Below are positions 12,601 through 27,600 of a stretch of DNA of 64,000 bases, piece by piece. Position 1 is the stretch's first letter. Every line of letters begins with the position of its first letter. Source of the DNA: Osedax frankpressi. Taxonomy: Eukaryota; Annelida; Polychaeta; Sabellida; Siboglinidae. A program made the translations under genes and the position numbers. Below the pieces are notes generated by a model that saw only the letters and a list, made by a program, of their open reading frames with translations, searched no databases and was not told the origin of the DNA. The DNA is taken from positions 5,612,585-5,676,584 of the forward strand of contig OZ038312.1 of NCBI GenBank assembly GCA_964035775.1, read 5' to 3'.

Positions 12601-15600
12601 ATGGATTATTTAAATTCAACCTTTAGACCTCCTGTGATATACGAATATAAATTATTTATACACGATAATGTATATATCGCTTCTAGAGAAATCAACTTAC
12701 AAGATAATTTAAGTGAAATATACAGAGATATCATAGATTCTTACGAATTACATACCAATCAAAAATATATTAGAAGCCGAATATCTAGATACGAAAACAA
12801 AAACAAAAGAAGTTTGTAATTATTGTTTAAATATTGTATATAATATTATTCGGTTCAAGTTGACTGTATGTCGAGTTTAAAGAATATATGTGTATTTAAC
12901 TGCGACCGTATTTGATATTATAATCATTATAATCTATACGTATACGCACATGTAATATAATATAATATACATAAATTAATATAAAGTTCCACACGGCAAT
13001 GAAATTGTATATTCGAATAATAAAATATAACTAGATTACATGTTTTAAAAGTTGTTCATATTCATATCTTGATGAATTAGTTTTTTTATTTCACTGAATA
13101 AGATATATAGTGTACTTGTAAATACGCTGCATAATTGGAATTCGTCGATATAGATAGTATCTATTTTATGAACAAGTTAATATAATGCACGCATGTAAAT
13201 TCTATTCGTGAGATCTTATAGCTACTCGTATTTAATTATAAACATTAATAAATGTTTTTTATTCATTTCTGGATTGCTCGTTAAAGAATCTAGATAGAAT
13301 ATAAAAACACATTGATAATCAATTGTCGAATTATTTGTAGATCGAATGTATGTTGTTTACAGAAAAGTACAAGATCTACGTGCTATTTTATATTAGCCCG
13401 TTTCGAATCATTATATGTATGGTGAATATATATCATGGGAATACAGTGAGTGGTTGGCTGTCGGATCTTCTACATGTAAAAGTCAACTAAAGCTGATGTA
13501 GGACGCACGTTTTGTCGAGTGATACGGGAATCTATCACTTTATGTAATTTCCTATTCATCCTTTGATTATATATTATATGATCGGTTACTCTAATATCTT
13601 ATTTACTAAAATGTAAGTTAAATATGCGGCATAATACATTACCTGATACCATATTGTAGTTTATATAAAATATTCGGTTTTACCTAAATACATTAATTAA
13701 CTGTGTATTTACTGTGTATTTGCTTATAAATTACCACTTGATTACTTTATGATAATGACTTCATGATCTTTCCTTCAAATTATATTTGTATGTGCTATCA
13801 ATAACTACCAGTGGTTTAGATGTTTTAGGAATAAATCCTGAAAGTTCTGGATATATAAATTTTTTATTAAATTTAAGACAAATTTGATCAAATATGTCAC
13901 TTAAGCAGTTTTATCAGTATTATTAAAGTAGTTAGTATTATTAAAGTAGTTAGTATTATTAAAGTAGTTAGTATTATTAAAGTAGTTAGTATTATTAAAG
14001 TAGTTAGTATTATTAAAGTAGTTAGTATTATTAAAATAGTTAGTATTATTAAAGTAGTTAGTATTATTAAAGTAGTTTGTATTAGTATTATTAAAGTAGT
14101 TTGTATTAGTATTATTAAAGTAGCTAGTATCAGTATTATTAAAGTAGTTTGTATTAGTATTATTAAAGTAGTTTGTATTAGTATTATTAAAGTAGTTTTT
14201 ATTATTATTACTAAAGTAGTTTGTATTAGTATTATTAAAGTAGTTTGTATTAGTATTATTAAAGTAGTTAGTATTAGTATTATTAAAGTAGTTTTTATTA
14301 TTATTACTAAAGTAGTTTGTATTAGTATTATTAAAGTAGTTTGTATTAGTATTATTAAAGTAGTTTGTATTAGTATTATTAAAGTAGTTTGTATTAGTAT
14401 TATTAAAGTAGTTTGTATTAGTATTATTAAAGTAGTTTGTATTAGTATTATTAAAGTAGTTAGTATTATTAAAGCAGTTAGTATTAGTATTATTAAAGTA
14501 GTTATTATTAGTATTATTAAAGTAGTTAGTATTATTAAAGCAGTTAGTATCAGTATTATTAAAGTAGTTTGTATTAGTATTATTAAAGTAGTTAGTATTA
14601 TTATTATTAAAGTAGTTAGTATTAGTATTATTAAAGTTCCCTGAAACCTAGAGGATACAAGGAGCTTTGATATTATATATATTAATTATTAATCATCAAT
14701 TTACTTTTATAATTATTTGATATCTCTACATATTGTATTATTTACATTCATAATAATAATTCATTTATATGATTTACTTTATGCATAGTATTTTAAATAT
14801 TATATCTATTTTTTTAATATTAAATAGTTATATATAATATAAATGATATACAAATAATATATAACTATCTAATATATTGATATAATCTATTATAATTTGT
14901 TAATATTGATTTCATAGTAAGATATACGGATGCTAAACACAATATGATCCGAGTCAAGAGTCCTTTTTACATTTTACAAACTGAGATATTAAGTTGTCAC
15001 CTTGGTCCAGACACTAATAGATCATCTAAATTAAAACTATTGGATATTAAAAGAAAAGAATTGCAGGTATCCACATTATCTCATTTTGAGCTAAATTTCA
15101 ATATTTACATAAGTCTATACTTTCAAAACAGTCAGAATCTCCTTCCCAAGTTAAAAGACGTAACAGTTTATTTTCATCCAAGAAAATAAACTGTCCTGCT
15201 CAGATAGTCATAAAAAAATGCCAAATTTTTGATCAAATACGGGTTTTATATATTATATAATATTATATGATTGTCAATATTCCAAATACTTAATTTTAAA
15301 TCAGTATTGTCCAGTTTAATTTTAAAAATAAATTTTAGATTTCAAATGAAATGACCAAAGGATATAAAAATAAAATTTATAAGGAATTGCGTTCAAATCA
15401 ATCTCAATTTAAGATTTATATATTTATTTGTTTTCCATCAAAAAATGAAATTCATAACCATTGCATTGAAAATATCTCACAAAACTTGGTAAACGACGAG
15501 GTCTGTAGAACTCAATAATTGTACCGCTAGAATCCGATCTTCGAACTTTATGTATATTTGTCTTGCTTCTAGGTTAATTACCCAGAAGAAGATATGGAAT

Positions 15601-18600
15601 ACGATGAATGCTTTGTGGATTCTAAAGAAATGAATACTTGCAATAGATATGGTCGAAAGAGCAATGCCAATGAAATAAACTCGTGTTGTGTCAATATAGG
15701 GTTCGTTACATTTAATTCAATAATTACCGATTCAATTCTATGATAGTTACGATTAATAGTCTAAAAAACAACATATTATTAAAGCAGCTAATCATCGAGT
15801 TCTAATTTGTTTAGGTCGATGATGTCGGAGGATCCAACATACAGCCATTCGTCGGAAGAACACACGAAAGATCTTACTTTAACCGATGACGTATTTCAAG
15901 AATCCGTAACCAGTGATCCCATAGATTTTGAACTTTTCGGTGTGAATAAAATACAAGCCGGTATTTACAATTCATTCGACTCATAGACGATATCACTTTG
16001 TATTACCCATAACTATTATATAACGTGTTTTAGAAATAATGCTCGATCTTGATATAATAAGGAATCAAACTTATTATATGGACTATGATGAAACAGTAAG
16101 ATTGAGAGGTTTTTACAGATGTTTGAGCGTTAAAATGTAGGAAAACAACACATTTCATATTTTAAACTCACCTAATATAAAATGCAAATTATTAGATGCT
16201 ATCAAAGATATCGTTAAAGATAAAACCAATGAGGAATTTATAATGAAAGCTAGACAAGTTGCAAACATTGCTAAAGAGCATAGCTATTCAGGTGAGACAA
16301 TACAATACAAGATAAGATAAGATAAGCAGCTTAACTTGGCAATGTTATAAACTTGTGAATATAAATTACAATTGTAATACAACTATATATATATTACAAC
16401 TATATATTATATATATACACACCTTTGGAACTGAAGATTAACATTAAACTTATTATTTAGTCTACTATAAAACATTTTTATCCAGAATTTTATATCATTA
16501 ATAATATATTATATTATATCAATTATAATATATATGATATTATATCAATAATCATATATATTATATTGCTTATTTTAGAATTCTATATTTATAATTGAAA
16601 TTCAAAATAACTCAAAATAATTTGGTTATCACTGAATTAAATATCAGAGAAATTTGAGCCTGATATTATTTAAATGTATTTCATAATATAATCAAGGTCA
16701 ATAGCATTTTGTATATCTATTATTTCAAATTATAATTTAATTTTTATTACTTATCTTACAATAGACATCTTTCACAGAACAATATCTATTCTCGAGTGAA
16801 AAATCCCACAGAAATTAAGTCAAATACAACTGCAATTATTAGATATGATAATATAAAGGTTTTTATGATATAGTTCTATCCAATGCTTATCGATTACATT
16901 ATTATAGAGATAATAAAATTGTTATTTGTGAATACCAATAAAAATATATTCATATTTATATAATGCTATTGATACTATGATATGTTTAAACTGAAAGGTA
17001 TATATTGAATATTTATAATATAGAATACGCTATGCTTCATTCTGGTATATAAAAGATGAATAGCCAATATACAATTTGAATCTGACTAACGCTGCTTTTA
17101 TATGATATTAACAATATTATAAGAATTAAGAAAAACTAATTTCAAATGAAGTCTAGAAATATGAGGTCATGTCTAATTGTTTAAAATTACTTAAATTAAT
17201 TAATTAAATGATTTTATTTTAATGATATCAAAAATACCTTCTAAGATGATTTAAGATATATATATATATATATATAATATAATATATATAACATATAGTA
17301 CACTATATATAATATGATATACTGTATATACTATAGATATACTATATATTTATTATTAATTTCAATTGAAAATATTTAGACCCGAGTGAGTTTGTAAGGT
17401 TTTTAATGTGATCGCATAGCATTGTTTACATATAGACATTAGTTTGTATAGACCTACGGAATAGAAATCTTTACACCATAAACATAGTGTTGGTCATTTT
17501 GTAATTTAATTTTAAAACCTCGAAAACATTGCCACTTTTCTATTATAAAAATATTTATAAATAATGTACACATTTCCGAACAGTACAAAACTACATTAGT
17601 TATCAGAACAGTTAAATTCAAAGGTATATGCTTATAGAATATGCTTATTTGATAGTTAATAATCTCATCTAAGACTAAACTTGTAACTTATCTTTATAAT
17701 TTACCATATGCAAGGACTAATGTGAAACTCAATTGTAGTTTTCTATTAGTTTAATGTTTACTGATAACATCTCATGTTAAATTTGCTGAGTTGGCTTCTT
17801 CCTCATCCTTTATTGTTTTTTTATTGATGAAGTAAATTAAGATTCAATTTACTCTTTTATTAGGATTCTCTACCAAGTAATCTTCTTCACAAATATTACG
17901 ATGCTCCTTTATACAAATAATCTACATTGATGTAATCAGGTTCTATTTATTTATATATATAGTAGCATATACTATATATATAAATATTTATTGAGATATT
18001 TATAATTATATTACTAATAATGCATAAATATATTAAAATATTGTATTAAATTATTTTCAATATTTTCAATAGAATTTATTTAAAAGAAATATGTTTTAAA
18101 AATTCAATTATAATACCATTCAATTATAGTTTATCTATTTGAAACTGTTCTATATATAATATATATTTACTTACAACAGACAATGTCAAGACTAAGTCAT
18201 GGACACGAGTGATTGGTGTTTGTTTATAGATAGTGAATAATTTACCCATGAGCTTTAATCAGGTTTATAAGAAATCTAAAACCCAACTTAAATTCCTACA
18301 TTTGGTTATCATCACAATTATTATTAATAATCAATGTTTATATTCAATTTTTAATTTAAATTCTTACATCATCACAATTATTATTAATAATCAATGTTTA
18401 TATTCAATTAATATTCAATTTTTAAAGTAATCAAATTAAGTTAATGGCGCTAAACAGTTCAATTAAGTTGAATACATTCGCTATTTATTTTATGCAGGGG
18501 AGAACATTTTCAGAGAACTAAAAATGAAGTTAATAAGAGATAAAGTTTAAATACATTTTACATTTGATAAATCAAAGTAAACACTGCTTCTATCTGCAAG

Positions 18601-20606
18601 AATATTTTAACAAAGTAAAGAATATCCAGACTTCATTGCTTCAGAAGATATAGTATTACTAAGTAGTTCATTATATAGTAGTTAATAAGACTTAGTAATA
18701 CTGAATAAGTTCATAGAATACTTTATATACTTTATATACTTTATATATTCATTTAGAATTATTAACTTTAAATAGACATTGTTGATATCAACTTACAAAC
18801 TCAAGTCGGGATTAAATTCTGTATATTGTATAGGAGTCAGTATATCACTGCAAGTCTTTATTAATTTATAATATACAATATAGATATATACATACTATAT
18901 TGATAATAGTATTATATATATTTATAATATAAACATTTTTTTATTATATGGTATTTTATATTATTTTCTAATATGATTTTCTAATATTGATATATATTAT
19001 TTGTTATTCGGATATTTTAAATACATTATTTTATATTTGTATCGAATACATCTTTTTTAAAACTAGTATTTTAATTCATTTATATATTCATCAATAGGAA
19101 ATACACTTTCTAGAATTAGAAAGTTAATTGTTATTGTTTATATATATTTATTAACTCATTGATATTGATCTTATCTTGCTGAAGATATAAATAAATATAA
19201 GTAAATATAAACTAATTTTAATTATTTATTTTATAAATGGATTATATTTAATGAATAGAAATATTAAACCTTACATAACATGTTTACTAAAGTAGATACT
19301 TATAATAGTTTATTAATATTAGATCAGGTTCATTATAAAGAGATAAATATTTTTTTGAATTAGAAATTATTTTATAAAAAGATAATTTTTAATATTGTTA
19401 CGTATAATAATGTCCTTTAACAATTAGTTAGTAATTAATCAAGACTGTTGTTTAAAACAATATTCATAATATGGTGGCATTAGCTTCATTATTCCAAAAA
19501 AGACGAGGCTTCCTTAAACTTCTTAATCTAATGGAACCACTCTAGTATCCTCAGTAATAGTGAAATGCCATCAAATTAAATTGGGAGGAAGGGAGAAGAG
19601 GGAAAAATTTAAGGAGAGGAAGAAATAAATATATTGAAGTTCCACTTAGAAAAACAATATTTGTTATAAGTTAAACATTATTGCTATTTTACTAATTTAA
19701 TTTCTCAATTTAAATATAGTTAGAATTATAATTATGGCCATTTAAATGCAAAAGGAAACAGTTCAGGTAATATAAAACGATATTTAAGCCATTAAATTAA
19801 AATTTAAAAGTAAAAAAAAAGTAATTGAATTTTGTATTAGATAAGATAATTAATTATATATAAGATATGCATATATATATCATAAATTTGTTATCACTAA
19901 ATAAGTCATATAATTTAAATATATAAAAGTTGTCATATAGTCAAATAAAATATTTATAAATATTTATTAATTTTATTAATATTATTTAAGTTATAATGTA
20001 AATAATTACAAAGCCTTGTAACTGTAAATATTATACAACTTAAGTTATTTAAAGAATTAATTTAGTTAATTAAATCTGTATATAGGTTCAAGAATTCACC
20101 ATAAATTGAATAGAGCACACATAACAGCATGCATAGATGCAGGTAAGAATATATGTTATGTTAGTAGGATAACATACACATTTTAAATGATAAACTTAAT
20201 TATACGAAAGTTTACGAGTAAAAGTTAACGTCAAATTAATATATGATATGTATAAATACAATAACATAGACTTTCAAATATGCTTGAATTTTTTATTTTT
20301 TTTATTCATATATGCAAATTTCATAAAGTTATTAAGATACTTAGGCATACAGCACATATTACATTAAATATTTACTCAATTATCTATTATCATATTAACA
20401 TTAATATACAGTTGTATATCTATTGTATGTACAACGCTATCGGTATGTATTGTTTTAACAAACCCTTGTATAGCCTAGTTTATGGCCTATTTCAGATGGT
20501 ACTTAAAAATGGCGATTCGACTATAAATCAGACGTTAAATAAAAATATATTTAGTATAATAAATGAAATCTACAAGACAAGATTACAACTTGTAATTTAC
20601 AAGTAA
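12601..20606 (+). CDS. Unrecognised nine-exon gene, 355 codons
   Basis: Exons chained by GT-AG borders and continuous phase: 12601-12811, 14918-15066, 15573-15700, 15815-15960, 16034-16095, 16141-16291, 20086-20142, 20412-20442 and 20474-20606 (stop). They total 1068 nt. The start ATG opens the first clear coding stretch after AT-rich DNA. The product is hydrophilic with no signal peptide or membrane segment. The middle is acidic and Ser/Thr-rich, with MSEDPTYSHSSEEHTKDL in exon 4. Exons 6-7 look like a folded helical region, with TNEEFIMKARQVANIAKEHS then KLNRAHITACIDA. I do not recognise the family. Exons 1-7 are moderately supported. Exons 8 and 9 are weak because the intron between them would be only 31 nt, so the true 3' end may differ. 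Confidence 0.42.
13920..14636. repeat. 18/24-bp tandem repeat in intron 1 of the unrecognised gene
   Basis: The first part repeats an 18-bp unit (agtattattaaagtagtt). Later copies carry an extra 6 bp (ttgtat or similar), giving a 24-bp unit. About 30 copies in all. The shift from the 18-mer to the 24-mer shows unit evolution within the array. Confidence 0.9.
16292..20085. other. Long AT-rich intron, nothing else seen
   Basis: The 3.8 kb intron between exons 6 and 7 of the unrecognised gene. It is A/T-rich with AT microsatellites near 17257-17290 and a 55-60 bp direct duplication at about 18305-18412 (acatcacaattattattaat core). No coding texture was found on either strand. Confidence 0.5.
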
Positions 20607-20955
20607 TCTAGTAAGGTATTAATATTAATATTTTCTAACTTATTAGCACTGTTTTATTTATTTTTCATTATTGTACTTCACGATTACAAGGTAGTTTAAA
20701 CTAATATATTAAAATATACTAATTCTTAAGTATTTAAGACATAAGTATTGACACTGTAAACAAATTTAATGAAATACTAAACTAATACCTAAGATTACCT
20801 TGGTAATCTTTGCTAATAATGTACATAGTTCATTTCATATCTATGATTAGTATTATATATAAATATATATATGGATCTTTGTTATATATTATATTCTTAA
20901 AGAAAATTAGTAAATTTAAATCACTTAAAATAATTATTTGATTACTAGTATAATA

Positions 20956-20990
<35 letters not shown>

Positions 20991-21699
20991 AGCATGTATC
21001 ATAGCTAATATATACTTAACTACTTGAACAATTGTTTTCTTTAAATCTCCATGGTATCCGATAATGTCGTGTTTTATGTATATTAATAAATTGGGTTATC
21101 TATTACTAGTAGTTACCAGTCTAGTAGTACTATAGTTTACTACTATAGTTTAAAGTATAGTTTGCGTGTACTCCGTTACAATACTCCATTACAGACTTAA
21201 TAGTGCTATCCCTCTCGCCGCCTTCCAGTTATTTATTAGTTAGCAGATAATCACTTATTATATAAGAAATATTGATTTATAACAACTATTATTAATTTAT
21301 TTTATATAATCATTATTATAATTACTGCTAATTCATAGAGATTCCTATAATAATAAAGATTTATATTATGATAAAGATTCTTATAATGATAAGGATTCTT
21401 ATAATAATAAAGATTCCTATAATGATAAAGATTCATATAATCATGTTTGATATATTGACATACATTTCATTTTTTCTTCTATAATCAAATTGTTAATAAC
21501 TTATACATTATCATTCTACACATCCTCTCGCCCCCCTCTAATACTCAATCCCTACCTCGTCCTTCACTATTAAATATTATTCCACCCACATTCCTATTGC
21601 CACCACTACTCCAGCGTCCCCGATGACCCGTCACTCCACATTCCTCTATACCCACCGTATTTCATCCTGTTATCTCCCTAACTCCTCATCCCTGCAGCT
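20607..21699. other. Intergenic, AT-rich
   Basis: Spacer between the unrecognised gene and the vanin-like gene. It holds (AT)n near 20962-20990 and a short 18-bp-like repeat of tataatgataaagattc at about 21345-21435. A C-rich stretch at 21525-21690 just before the vanin start may be its promoter or 5' UTR. No clear TATA box was identified. Confidence 0.5.
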
Positions 21700-24600
21700 A
21701 TGTTCTCCCTATTGCTTTTGCTCGTAATGACTCATCCGGTGAGCATGACCCTGCCGGTGACCTTCAAAGCCGCTAGTTACGACTATAAGCCCACATTTCC
21801 TAGTGACATTTGGAACACACAGTACACCAGGCAAATGGCTCTTAAATTTCTTCATAAAGTGATTGACGAGTTCGAGGTGGCAATAAATACCACAAGTCTA
21901 AAGGTCAGAGTTCAATGATATTACATCGACTTATACAGAACTGTACAGTATTATTAATACTTAATGTCTTTAGGGTAGTTGATTCTTTTTTTGGTTAACA
22001 ATAAATCTAGTGAATCGAGGTGAATATTGATGTATTCAATAGTATGTGACCTTTGTAACCTCAGTGACCTTTGTCAATATAGGGAACATCTGTAATTGTA
22101 TTTCCCGAATACGGACTGTTACCAGGTTTTGCTCTTCCCAGGAACATTATAAAAAATTTCGTCGAACCTCTCTATAAGGTTTTTAACGCAAAGATGTTAG
22201 AAGTGAGAATTTGCTTTCTGGCATATTTTATATGGTAATTTCACAAGAAACCGGGTGATGTAACTATTATAGAATCTTATATTTTAAATAAAAATTAACA
22301 ATATAATTAAATGCACATAAAATATATTTTCACATTTATAAATAACAAAAAACTTATAATGCCCTGGATATTAACCTTTGTTTATTAATTTTTGATCCTT
22401 ATTATAAATATTGTATTTTTTATGATTTTTATGATTCTTTTGTCATAATAAACTAATTAACTAATAAATCACTAGAAATGTGATAATTGTCAACATTTGA
22501 CATAAAGAAGGTCCAATGGAATGTCGATATTTGATAGTATTTATTATATAATTATATAGTACTTTATTGTTTATTTTTTATTATGAAGATCCACAGGAAA
22601 CCATCCAGGGTTTTTTAATATTTTTGTCATATAATAAAATACAACATATATTTTATTTGTGAACTATTTATTGACCTATTACATCGCTAGTGCGGACACT
22701 TATGACCTATACACCATACCTTCATATGCACAATTCACACTCGCATGACTACACCCTCATCTCTGATCCTACACAACAAACACTAGCCTCCACAGCCCAA
22801 CTCCGTAGAGTTGTCACATTAATTGCATCAGCCCCACTACCCCCCTACATCTCAAACCTCAACACTACTACCCCTCAAACCCAACCCTTTTCTAACAGTT
22901 GAACAAAGTGACCTGCAATGACCCAGATCCGGTATTTAGTATACAGTCTCGCTTCAGTTGTCTTGCCTCGCGATATCACATCTACATCGTAGTGAATATG
23001 GCAGTATTTGCTAGCTGTGAAGGACCTGGTCAGGGAGTGGTATGGGGTGGGGTGGGGGGTAAATATAGGGGGTGGGATTGGTTATAAATATAGGGCGTAG
23101 AGGTAGGGGGTGGGATGGGTTGTAGAGATGTGGTATAGATGGAGTAGATAAGGGGTAGAGATCGTGGTAGAGATAGAGGGTATATATAGGTGTAGATAAG
23201 GGGTAGAGATCGTGGTAGAGTTGGGGGTAAAGATGTGGTTTAGATATAGTGTGTAGAGATAGAGGTAGAGATGCGGATAAAGATAGGGGTAGATATAGGG
23301 GTAGATATAGGGATATATATAGGGGTTGATATAGGAGTAGAGACAGGGGTAGAGATGGAGTAGATATAGGGTTAGTATAGATTTATTGTAGGGTTAGTGT
23401 AGGGTTATTGTAGTGTTAGTGTAAGGTTTGTGTTAGGTAAGTTTAGGGTTAATGTAGGCCCTACACTATAGGGTTAGTGTAGAGTTAGTGCAGGGTCAGT
23501 GTAGGGTTAATGAATATTAGTATAGGGTTAGTGTAGGATTTAAGTAGGGTTAGTGTAGGGTTAGTATAGAGTTATTGTAGGGTAAGTGTAGGGTTAGTGT
23601 AAGGTTTAAGTAGGATTAGTGTAGCGTTAGTGTAGGATTTAAGTAGGGTTAGTGTAGGGTTTAAGGTTTTGTAGCTACACAGTATAAAACTGATAACCCT
23701 TAATTTTCAGACTTACAACTTCATAATGATGATGATAATAAAGATTCTTGCCTTTATAACACCAACTTGATTTTCTCCGACAGTGGACACTTGAGATTGG
23801 CCTACTTTAAGGTCAGTGGTGTGTTCGAGGGTCGTTAAAGGTGATCCGGGGTCAACTGTTGAACCCCCCCCCCCCCCCCCCCCCCCCGCCCTCCCAACAG
23901 GTGAACCTGTTCTCCATAGAGAAGCTGGTGTTCGACGTGCCTAGGTTTTCCCAACTACCTTATCTCGAGACTTCATTTGGTCGCGTAACAACCTTCACTT
24001 GTTTCGATGTGTTGTTCCGGTTGGTCAGCTACGCCCCTTCTACAGCGACCACGCCCCTTCTACAGTGACCACGCCCTTTTTATATTCACCACGCCCTTTT
24101 TATATGCACCACGCCCTCTTTACAGTGACCAACACTTCCTTTGACCACGCTGTTGTAGGAATACAACTCTCCCTGTACAACCAATCCCCTATGCCCCTTT
24201 ATAGTGACCACACCCCCTTTACATTGACCATACCCCTTTAAGTTGACCACACACACTTTACAGTGACAAAACCCCTATACATTGACCACACCTCTTTACA
24301 TTGACCACACCCTTTCACACTGACCACACCCCTTTACATTGACCACACCCCCTTTACATTGACCACACCCCTTTACAGTGACCCTGCAATCAACGTCATC
24401 TCACATTACGATATTGACACTGTTCTATTCCCCACTGCCTGGACCAATGTCTACCCATTGTTTTCAGCTTCCCACTTCCACTCTAGTTTCTCCACCGCTC
24501 ACGGCGTCAATTACGTCAGGTATTATGCAATTGCGATGTAATAATGATGCAATGCTATATTTTAGTTTATTTCATGTAACTAACCGTAAGGTTTATAATG

Positions 24601-27600
24601 TTTATTGATGTGTTTATCTGTATCTTTACATATAATCAATTAATTATTACATTAACTTGATAAATTAACCGTATTGATTTCATTGGTTGATAGATAATTT
24701 ACATAATCAGTACCATTTGTTGAAATAGTAAATATTCGTAAATCTTCATTTATTTTAAATTTAGAACTATTTGATATTCTTTTTATATTTTACAAAATTC
24801 ATAAATATTAGATATATATCAAATATTACTAATATATATGCAATATCTTATTTCGTATTAAAAATTAAAAACGATACTGTTATATAATTGACTAAATTAA
24901 TTTTGTTTACATTTAATGATCCCTAATAACCTCTGATGACCTTTGATGACCTTCGATGACATACTCTCCAGTGCCAATATGCATTTACCCATTATGAATG
25001 TCAGTGGAAGTGGAATATATGAACCCGGTACTCTTTTAGTTTACAGGGATCAAACTGCTCAAGGCTCCCTGTTGCTGGAGGCAGGTTATGGGCATGGTTA
25101 AGAGTAGTGATTGGGGGGTTGTAGTTAGTAGTGGGGAATGTAGTTAGTAGTGGGAAATGTAGTTAGTAGTGGGGGATGTAGTTAGTAGTGGGGGATGTAG
25201 TTAGTAGTGGGGAATGTAGTTAGTAGTGGGGGATGTAGTTAGAAGTGGGAGGGATGTAGTTAGTAGTGGGGAATGTAGTTAGTAGTGGGATGTATGTAGT
25301 TATTAGTGGGGAATGTAGTTAGTTGTGGGGAATGTAATTAGTAGTGGGAAATGTAGTTAATAGTTGGGAATGTAGTTAGTAGTGGGGAATGTAGATAGTA
25401 GTGGGATGGATGTAGTTATTAGTGGGGAATGTAGTTAGTAGTGGGGAATGTAATTAGTAGTGAGAAATGTAGTTAGTAGTGGGGAATGTAGTTAGTAGTG
25501 GTAGATGGAGTTGGTAATGGGGGATTTAGTTAATAGTGGGGAATGTAGTTAGTAGTGGGGGGATGTAGTTAGTAGTGAGGAATGTAGTTAGTAGTGGGGA
25601 TGTAGTTAGTAGTGGGGATGTAGTTAGTAGTGGGGATGTAGTTAGTAGTGGGGGGGATGTAGTTAGTAGTGGGAGGGATGTAGTTAGTAGTGGGGGATGT
25701 AGTTAGTAGTGGGGGGATGTAGTTAGTAGTGGGGGGATGTAGTTAGTAGTGGGAAATGTAGTTAATAGTTGGGGATGTAGTTAGTAGTGGGGAATGTAGT
25801 TAGTAGTGGTAGATGGAGTTGGTAATGGGGGATTTAGTTAGTAGTGGGGAATGTAGTTAGTAGTGGGGGATGTAGTTAGTAGTGGGGAATGTAGTTAGTA
25901 GTGGTAGATGGAGTTGGTAATGGGGGATTTAGTTAATAGTGGGGAATGTAGTTAGTAGTGGGGGGATGTAGTTAGTAGTGAGGAATGTAGTTAGTAGTGA
26001 GGAATGTAGTTAGTAGTGGGGATGTAGTTAGTAGTGGGGGATGTAGTTAGTAGTGGGGGGATGTAGTTAGTAGTGGGGGATGTAGTTAGTAGTGGGAAAT
26101 GTAGTTAATAGTTGGGGATGTAGTTAGTAGTGGGGAATGTAGTTAGTAGTGGTAGATGGAGTTGGTAATGGGGGATTTAGTTAGTAGTGGGGAATGTAGT
26201 TAGTAGTGGGGGATGTAGTTAGTAGTGGGGGATATAGTTAGTAGTGAGGGATGTAGTTAGTAGTGGGAAATGTAGTTAGTAGTGGGAAATGTAGTTAGTA
26301 GTGGGGGATGGAGTTGGTAGTGGGGGATTTAGTTAGTAGTGGTAGATGGAGTTGGTAATGGGGGATGTAGTTAGTAGTGGGAAATGTAGTCAGTAGTGGG
26401 GATGTAGTTAGTAGTGGGGGGGATGTAGTTAGTACTTTGTTGTGGGTAGAGCTAAGTGTGATAACGTATAAAGTCTGTGAAGATAAGGTGTCTGTTGTTG
26501 GTACTATCAATATGGTCAAGGAGAGTCCGGTGAGAAGACAATTGACAATATTTATAACTTATTATTTATGTTCGCAACAGAACTGAAAGTAAAACCGACG
26601 AAAATTCCACAAAAACCAATAAAAAGATGCAGCGATCCAGAAAACGACAATAGTTCAAAGTTCACAATCTTTGGAGATGACTTCAATGTTTTAGAGTTAA
26701 AACAACTTACAGAAGTTAGTAGAGCGATTGAAGAGTCGATTAGGCTATCATACGATTACATAATTGTCTCTGCACAAGATTACATAACCCTTCCCTCAAA
26801 CACAATGACACCATACCGAATAATACGAGATGACGTCATCACCCTTCGCACTCGATGATATCACCAGCCTACCACAGGAAGTAGTACTGTGTCAGAATCA
26901 TCTGTGCTGCAACCTTAACTACACTTTCGATGGTCAAGACTCTAAATCTAATACCGGAGGAGATAGAGGACTAGGAAGAGACGAAGAGATGGCTGAGAAA
27001 TTCTACTTGGGAGCTTTTGACGGTATGCATACTCTAGAAGGGAAGTACTACATACAGGTTAGAAGTCAAACCTAGGTTAAACCACCTTACATTGAGTTTT
27101 TGTAGACTTTCACTAAATATGGTCTTTTGTCAAAATTTATAAGAGCAATTTATGATTGACATTACTAATTGTTCTATTTTAATTCAATTTTTTTTGTAAT
27201 AATTTTATGTAAATTCATTCTTTTTCTTCAAATCAATTTTAGTTGAATTTCATGTAAATTTCTGTTGAATTTCATGTCTATTTCTCTTGAATTTCTCTGT
27301 AATTTTCTGGTCAATTTCATGTCAATTTCTATTGAATTTCATGTTAATATCTGTTAAATTTCCTGTTAATTTCAGTTTAATTTTATTTAAATTTCTTTTG
27401 AATTGATGTCACTTTCATTTCAATTTCTGTTTAAATTCATGTCAATTTCTCTTGAATTTCATGTAATTTGTTGGTAAATTTAAAGTAAATTCAAGTCAAT
27501 TTTAGTTGAATGTCATCATATTTTATGTAAATCTTCAATAATTTTTCATATTTACTATCCACTATTCACTCTCTTCTCTAGGTATGTATTGTATTCAATT

